DNA of 64,000 nt from CAZYBG01 sp964645155 (GTDB lineage: Bacteria; Pseudomonadota; Alphaproteobacteria; Rhodobacterales; Rhodobacteraceae): positions 1-64,000 of the forward strand of contig CAZYBG010000006.1 of assembly GCA_964645155.1 (NCBI GenBank), in the 5' to 3' direction. Below the pieces are notes generated by a model. The model had not been told where the DNA came from and ran no database searches. It was given only the letters and a program-made list of their open reading frames with translations. Both the position numbers and the translations under genes were made by a program. Positions 59,728 through 64,000 of this stretch are shown here, one piece after another (the first letter of the stretch is position 1; each line of letters starts with the position of its first letter).

Positions 59728-59774
59728 GGCGGGCCTCCTTGTGCGGTGCCTCGGCGCGGTATAGGGCGCGGGCG

Positions 59775-60512
59775 ATGGAGTTTGGAAGCCCCCTCGTCCC
59801 GGCTCGCCTGATCCGCCGCTACAAGCGGTTCCTCGCGGACGTGATGTTCGACGATGGCACCTCGGCGGTCGCGCATTGCCCGAATCCCGGCAGCATGATG
59901 GGCCTCGCCGAGCCCGGGATGCGCATCTGGCTGATGCCGGCGGCGGCGCCGGGCAGGAAGCTCGGCTGGTCCTGGAAGCTGGTCGAGCTGGGCGGCGGGC
60001 ATCTCGCCGGCATCGACACGAGCGTGCCGAACCGCGTGGTGGGCGAGGCGCTGCGGGCCCGCGGCATCCCGGAGCTTGCGGGCTACGACACGGTCCGCGC
60101 CGAAGTGGCCTACGGCACCGCAAGCCGGGTCGACTTCCTGCTGCACGGCAACGGCCTGCCGCCGGCCTATGTCGAGGTCAAGAACGTCCATCTTCGCCGC
60201 GACGGCGACTGGGCGGAGTTCCCCGACTGCGTGACCGCGCGCGGCACCCGCCACCTCGCCGAACTCGGCGGCATGGTCCGGGCCGGGCACCGGGCGGTGA
60301 TGCTCTATCTGGTGCAGCGCACCGACTGCGCGCGCTTCCGCCTCGCCGCCGACCTCGACCCGGCCTATGCCCGCGGCTTCCGGGCGGCGCTGGCCACGGG
60401 GGTGGAGGCGCTCTGCCGCGCGACGCGGATCGACCGCACCGGGGTTTCCCTCGGGCCCGCGCTTCCGGTCGACCCGGGGCCGCAGGAGGCTGGCCATTCC
60501 GGGCGCAGGTGA
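59775..60512 (+). CDS. sfsA: SfsA, sugar fermentation stimulation protein homolog
   Basis: A 245-residue protein matching SfsA: LVPARLIRRYKRFLADVMF at the start, then AHCPNPGSMMGLAEPGMRIWL and DFLLHGNGLPPAYVEVKNVHLRRDG, where the nuclease-like Asp and VEVKN pattern recalls a restriction-endonuclease fold. In E. coli it was described as a nucleic-acid-binding regulator. ATG 59775 begins the family's normal N-terminus. map follows after 7 bp. Confidence 0.94.
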   Translation: MEFGSPLVPARLIRRYKRFLADVMFDDGTSAVAHCPNPGSMMGLAEPGMRIWLMPAAAPGRKLGWSWKLVELGGGHLAGIDTSVPNRVVGEALRARGIPELAGYDTVRAEVAYGTASRVDFLLHGNGLPPAYVEVKNVHLRRDGDWAEFPDCVTARGTRHLAELGGMVRAGHRAVMLYLVQRTDCARFRLAADLDPAYARGFRAALATGVEALCRATRIDRTGVSLGPALPVDPGPQEAGHSGRR

Positions 60513-60519
60513 TTATCTA

Positions 60520-61365
60520 ATGCTCCGACGGCGCAGGAGGGAGCGGGGCCAGGTGGAAGGGCACACGCGCGGCCGGATCACCAGGGATGGCATCCGGATC
60601 TATGAGAAAAGCGACTTCGCCGGGATGCGTGCCGCCGGAGAGCTTGCCGCGCGCATCCTCGACGACGTGGCCCCCCTCGTCGCGCCCGGCGTGACGACCG
60701 AGGCGCTCGACGACTTCGTGCGGGACCGGGTCGAGGCCGGCGGCGCGACGTCCGCCACGATCGGCTACAAGGGCTACCAGCACGCCACCTGCATCAGCGT
60801 CAACCATGTCGTCTGCCATGGCATCCCGGGACCGAAGCTCCTCAAGGACGGCGATATCCTGAACATCGACGTGACGGTGATCGTCGACGGATGGTACGGC
60901 GACACCAGCCGGATGTACGTCGCCGGCACCGCCAACCGCAAGGCCGACCGGTTGATCCAGGTCACGCATGACGCGCTCATGAGGGGGATCGAGGCGGTCC
61001 GGCCCGGCAACACCTTCGGCGACATCGGGCACGCGATCCAGTCCTTCGTGGAAAGCCACCGGATGAGCGTGGTGCGCGACTTCTGCGGCCACGGGCTCGG
61101 CCGGGTGTTCCACGCGCCGCCCAACGTCCTTCACTACGGCCGCCCCGGTACGATGGCGGTGCTGGAGGAGGGGATGTTCTTCACCATCGAGCCGATGGTC
61201 AATCTCGGCCGGCCCGAGACCAAGGTTCTCGCCGACGACTGGACCGCGGTGACCCGCGACAAGTCCCTCTCGGCGCAGTTCGAGCATTCGGTCGGCGTGA
61301 CGGCCGACGGCTGCGAGATCTTCACCCTGTCGCCGGCAGGACGGTTCCACCCGACCCAGGGCTGA
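60520..61365 (+). CDS. map: Methionine aminopeptidase, type I
   Basis: A metal-dependent peptidase that removes N-terminal Met. Body: IYEKSDFAGMRAAGELAARILDDVAPLVAPGVTTEALDDF, HATCISVNHVVCHGIPG with the substrate His, NIDVTVIVDGWYGDTSRM with the two metal Asp, GHGLGRVFHAPPNV and TIEPMVNLG with the His and Glu ligands. ATG 60520 with AGGTGATT upstream is shown (281 residues). GTG 60553 (MEGHTRGRITRDGIRIYE, 270 residues) behind AGGAGG is an equally good start, since the extra residues are Arg-rich. Confidence 0.95.
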   Translation: MLRRRRRERGQVEGHTRGRITRDGIRIYEKSDFAGMRAAGELAARILDDVAPLVAPGVTTEALDDFVRDRVEAGGATSATIGYKGYQHATCISVNHVVCHGIPGPKLLKDGDILNIDVTVIVDGWYGDTSRMYVAGTANRKADRLIQVTHDALMRGIEAVRPGNTFGDIGHAIQSFVESHRMSVVRDFCGHGLGRVFHAPPNVLHYGRPGTMAVLEEGMFFTIEPMVNLGRPETKVLADDWTAVTRDKSLSAQFEHSVGVTADGCEIFTLSPAGRFHPTQG

Positions 61366-61399
61366 CCTGTTGCGTGCCGGGCCCGGGCCGCCGGCGCCG

Positions 61400-61576
61400 T
61401 CAGTCCTGGTCGCGGTCGTCCTGGTCCCAGTGCGTCAGGAGAACCGGGCGGCCGCCATAGGACATCAGGAGATCGCCGATCAGCACCGGCCCGCGCAGGC
61501 GGGGCTGCGGGGCGGTCGCCTCGCGGGGGCTGTCGCGGTCGGCGCGGCGGAAGGCGAAGAACGTGGTGTCGGCCAT
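61400..61576 (-). CDS. Small conserved-looking protein, function unknown
   Basis: A 58-residue ORF, MADTTFFAFRRADRDSPREATA..., ending HWDQDDRDQD. Third codon positions are nearly all G or C, as in true genes here. The block PRLRGPVLIGDLLMSYGGRPVLLTHWDQDD has the feel of a folded peptide. No motif or export signal is recognised. It lies convergent to map (34 bp) and 58 bp beyond rsmD's stop on the same strand. No strong ribosome site is visible. Confidence 0.55.
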   Translation of the reverse strand: MADTTFFAFRRADRDSPREATAPQPRLRGPVLIGDLLMSYGGRPVLLTHWDQDDRDQD

Positions 61577-61634
61577 TCTGCGGATATAGGGCCGCGGCGG
61601 CGGCTTGTCCCGCCCGGTCGCGGGATTCCGCGCA

Positions 61635-62198
61635 TCAGCCGGTGCGGGTCAGCAGCATGACCCAGCTGCCGCCGTAGCGGCGCCGGTCGAGCGCGGCGAA
61701 GCCCGGCGGCGGCGGCATCGCCGCCCCCTCCTCCCAGACCACGGTGGCGCCGGGGGCAAGCCAGCCGCCGGCCGCGGCCGCGGCCAGCGCGCGTTCGCCG
61801 AGGCCGCGGCCATAGGGCGGGTCGAGGAAGGCCAGCGTGAAGGGCGGGCCGCCGTTGATGCCGAGGGCGGTGGCGTCGCGGCGCTGAAGGTCGGTCGCGA
61901 CCTGCGCCCGCAGCAGCGCGACATTCCGGCGGATGAGCGCAGTGGCCGCCGCCCCGTCCTCGACGAAGGTGACGTGTGCGGCGCCGCGCGACAGCGCCTC
62001 GAGCCCGAGCGCACCGGTGCCGGCGAAGAGGTCGAGAACCCGGGCACCCGGCACCGGGTCGGGGCGCGGCGCGTTCTGGAGAAGGTTGAAGATCGCCTCG
62101 CGCGTCCTGTCCGAGGTGGGCCGGAGGCGGGCCGCCGCGTCGCCCGCGCCGACCTCGGCGAGCCGGAGGCCGCGCCGCGCGCCGCCGATGATCCTCAT
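61635..62198 (-). CDS. rsmD: 16S rRNA (guanine(966)-N(2))-methyltransferase
   Basis: A 187-residue SAM enzyme. It starts MRIIGGARRGLRL, as RsmD does, then RLRPTSDRTREAIFNLLQ, the SAM motif VLDLFAGTGALGLEALSRGA and the catalytic LAFLDPPYG. It methylates G966 of 16S rRNA in the 30S head. ATG 62198 overlaps the stop of the upstream flavoprotein gene (ATGA). Confidence 0.95.
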   Translation of the reverse strand: MRIIGGARRGLRLAEVGAGDAAARLRPTSDRTREAIFNLLQNAPRPDPVPGARVLDLFAGTGALGLEALSRGAAHVTFVEDGAAATALIRRNVALLRAQVATDLQRRDATALGINGGPPFTLAFLDPPYGRGLGERALAAAAAGGWLAPGATVVWEEGAAMPPPPGFAALDRRRYGGSWVMLLTRTG

Positions 62199-63400
62199 CC
62201 CTTGATGAGCGCCTTGAGGTCGGTGGCGGCATCGGCCACCGCCTCTGGCGCGGGGCTGCGGCCGGCCTCGATCAGGCGCTTGCCCACCATGTAGGCGCGG
62301 GCGTCGTTCATCGCGTCGACGGCGAGGAACGTGTCGCCGCGGTAGTACCAGTGCGACCGGGCCGCGCCCGCCTCACGGATCACGATCCGGTCGTAGCCGT
62401 GGTTCAGGCCGGCGATCTGCAGCGCGACGTCGTACTGGTCGGACCAGAACCACGGCACGGGGACGTAGGGTTCGGCCGCGCCGACGAGGTTCGCCGCCAC
62501 CGCCTCGGCCATGTCGATGGCGTTCTGCACGCTTTCGAGCCGCAGCCGCGTGCCGCGCCAGGGGAACGAGGCGCAGTCGCCCGCCGCCCAGATGCGGGGC
62601 GCCGAGGTGTGGCCGAACGCGTCGGCGGCGATGCCGTTGTCGCAGGCGAGGCCGGCGGCTTCGGCGAGCGGCGTGCAGGGCAGGATGCCGACGCCGGCGA
62701 TCACGAAATCGGCCGGAAGGACGGTGCCGTCGGTCAGCTCGGCGCCGGTGACGCGGCCGTCGCCGGTGAGGCGGGCGAGCCCCGTGCCCTCGCGGATCGT
62801 CACGCCGTGGCCGGCATGGAGGGCGCGGAACCAGTCCGATGTCTCGGGGCAGGCGACGCGGCTCAGGATCCGCGGCGCCATCTCGATCAGCGTGACCTCG
62901 AGCCGCCGCAGCGCCGCCACCGCCGCGGCCTCGAGCCCGATATAGCCGCCGCCGACGATCAGCACGCGCGCGCCGGCGCGGAATTCCGGTGCCAGGCGGT
63001 CGATGTCGGCCAGCGTGCGGACGGTGTGGACGCCGGCGAGCGCGCCGCCGATGGCGTCTGGAAGGCGGCGCGGGACCGAGCCGGTGGCGAGCACCAGGTC
63101 GTCCCACGCGACGGTCTCGCCGCCGGCTTGCAGCGTCTGCGTGGCGGGGTCGATGCGGTCGACGCGGGTGCCGAGGCGGAGCTCGATCCCGTGGTCGGCG
63201 TAGAAGCCGGCCGGCCGGAGGTAGAGCCGCTCCCGCTCCATCTCGCCGAGGAGGTACTTCTTCGACAGCGGCGGCCGCTGGTAGGGCGGCACCGGCTCCT
63301 CGGCCCAGAGGGTGAGGCGGCCCTGGAACCCGAGCGCGCGGAGCCGGGCGACCAGCGAGGCGCCGGCCTGCCCGCCCCCGACGACGGCGATATGCGCCAT
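62195..63400 (-). CDS. FAD-dependent pyridine nucleotide-disulfide/ferredoxin reductase family protein
   Basis: A 401-residue flavoprotein: FAD loop IAVVGGGQAGASLVARLRALG, PPYQRPPLSKKYLLGE typical of ferredoxin/rubredoxin reductases, NAD loop VLIVGGGYIGLEAAAVA, and WAAGDCASFPW near the C-terminus. The family (putidaredoxin-reductase type) passes electrons from NAD(P)H to ferredoxins feeding oxygenases. No partner ferredoxin or oxygenase is adjacent. Coupled to rsmD by ATGA, which looks incidental. Divergent from the peroxiredoxin gene. Confidence 0.9.
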   Translation of the reverse strand: MAHIAVVGGGQAGASLVARLRALGFQGRLTLWAEEPVPPYQRPPLSKKYLLGEMERERLYLRPAGFYADHGIELRLGTRVDRIDPATQTLQAGGETVAWDDLVLATGSVPRRLPDAIGGALAGVHTVRTLADIDRLAPEFRAGARVLIVGGGYIGLEAAAVAALRRLEVTLIEMAPRILSRVACPETSDWFRALHAGHGVTIREGTGLARLTGDGRVTGAELTDGTVLPADFVIAGVGILPCTPLAEAAGLACDNGIAADAFGHTSAPRIWAAGDCASFPWRGTRLRLESVQNAIDMAEAVAANLVGAAEPYVPVPWFWSDQYDVALQIAGLNHGYDRIVIREAGAARSHWYYRGDTFLAVDAMNDARAYMVGKRLIEAGRSPAPEAVADAATDLKALIKG

Positions 63401-63487
63401 GCCTGCCCCCTCCGCTCTGGCCTTGCCCGCCGGCGGAGCCTATATCGCGGCCGAGTGCAAACGCAAACCCGAGCGGGGGACGACGCG

Positions 63488-63976
63488 ATGACCATTGCCG
63501 TGGGCGAGAGGCTGCCGGACGCCACCCTGATCCGGATCGGCGAGAACGGGCCGGAGCAGGTGCCGCTGGCCGAAAAACTCAACGGGCGCAAGGTGGTGAT
63601 CTTCGCCGTGCCCGGCGCCTACACGCCGACCTGCCATTCCGCCCATGTGCCGAGCTTCGTCCGCACGCGCGAGGAGTTCGACGCCAAGGGGGTCGACGAG
63701 ATCATCTGCATCGCCGTCAACGACCCCTTCGTGATGAAGTCCTGGAGCGAGGCGACGGGGGCGGCCGAGGCCCGGATCACCATGCTTTCGGATGCCGACG
63801 GGAGCTATACGCGGGCCGTCGGGATGGCCTTCGACGCGCCGCCGGTCGGCTTCCACGGCCGCTCGCAACGCTACGCGCTGCTGGCCGAGGACGGGGTGGT
63901 CAAGGTCCTCCACATCGAGGAGGCGCGGGGCACCTGCGAGGTGTCGGGCGGCGAGGCGATGCTCGCGGCGATCTGA
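63488..63976 (+). CDS. Peroxiredoxin (Prx5/AhpC-TSA redoxin)
   Basis: A 162-residue thiol peroxidase. VVIFAVPGAYTPTCHSAHVPSFV holds the peroxidatic C49 in the P-x3-T-x2-C motif; a second Cys in ARGTCEVSGG near the C-terminus could act as resolving residue. VNDPFVMKSW and RSQRYALLAEDGVVKVLH are Prx5 landmarks. It reduces H2O2 and organic peroxides, useful in a phototroph that makes singlet oxygen. The ATG is at 63488 after the divergent promoter gap; only 24 bp of window remain beyond the stop. Confidence 0.94.
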   Translation: MTIAVGERLPDATLIRIGENGPEQVPLAEKLNGRKVVIFAVPGAYTPTCHSAHVPSFVRTREEFDAKGVDEIICIAVNDPFVMKSWSEATGAAEARITMLSDADGSYTRAVGMAFDAPPVGFHGRSQRYALLAEDGVVKVLHIEEARGTCEVSGGEAMLAAI

Positions 63977-64000
63977 GCGCCGGGACGGCCGAAGCCGTTG

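Overview
The window is strongly GC-rich, with G or C at almost every third codon position. It carries an alphaproteobacterial, Rhodobacterales-type gene set: CcrM, DciA/DUF721, DUF2585, DUF4170 and PufQ, plus a photosynthesis gene cluster arranged crtCD / crtEF-bchCXYZ-pufQBALMC-dxs. The puf operon ends in a four-haem pufC and has no pufX. The organism is therefore a purple non-sulfur or aerobic anoxygenic phototrophic member of the Rhodobacteraceae/Roseobacter group, not Rhodobacter sensu stricto. I cannot name a genus from sequence alone.

Layout. 1-3.5 kb: 3' end of ftsK, lolA, a small SDR gene and a methyltransferase. 3.4-9 kb: a minus-strand acyl-CoA block (enoyl-CoA hydratase, NDP-forming CoA ligase, acyl-CoA dehydrogenase, thiolase). 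9-11 kb: marR-maiA-phosphoesterase, then creA. 11.4-13.7 kb: kbl-tdh for threonine breakdown. 13.6-16.8 kb: a second phosphoesterase, a lipid kinase and an MFS permease. 16.8-20.4 kb: hmgA, an MBL hydrolase and fahA. A near-identical palindrome precedes both marR and hmgA, so the two blocks look like one homogentisate regulon. 20.4-28 kb: DUF2585, a LacI/epimerase pair, tRNA-Arg(CCT), a P-type ATPase coupled to a membrane-bound winged-helix-like protein, and two small secreted proteins. 28-37.5 kb: rnhB, ccrM, an AlkB-like monooxygenase, mutY, DUF721, dsbA-like, lpxK-waaA-DUF4170, rluA-like and a tandem GFA protein.

Photosynthesis region, 37.5-53.5 kb. crtC and crtD run leftward; crtE, crtF, bchC, bchX, a 72-codon unknown ORF, bchY, bchZ, pufQ, pufB, pufA, pufL, pufM, pufC and dxs run rightward. 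Two TGT-N12-ACA (PpsR/CrtJ-type) sites lie between crtD and crtE and two more lie upstream of bchC. Together these genes cover GGPP synthesis (dxs, crtE), late spheroidene/spirilloxanthin-type carotenoid steps (crtC, crtD, crtF), chlorophyllide reduction (bchXYZ, bchC), and the LH1-reaction-centre complex with its cytochrome. crtA, crtI, crtB, puhA, ppsR and the other bch genes are absent, so the photosynthesis genes must be split between loci.

53.6-64 kb: fadH, a LysR regulator, a tightly overlapping minus-strand run (ompA-like, AhpD-like, GNAT, molybdopterin-binding), sfsA, map, a small unknown gene, rsmD, a ferredoxin-reductase-like flavoprotein and a peroxiredoxin.

The least explained signals are: the 72-codon ORF locked between bchX and bchY; a crtC frame with no usual start codon; a TGTACA-N5-TGTACA element in the leaders of both hmgA and bchZ; three 27-bp hairpin repeats between pufQ and pufB; a Tdh lacking all four structural zinc cysteines; and a WaaA whose catalytic Glu is replaced by Gln.
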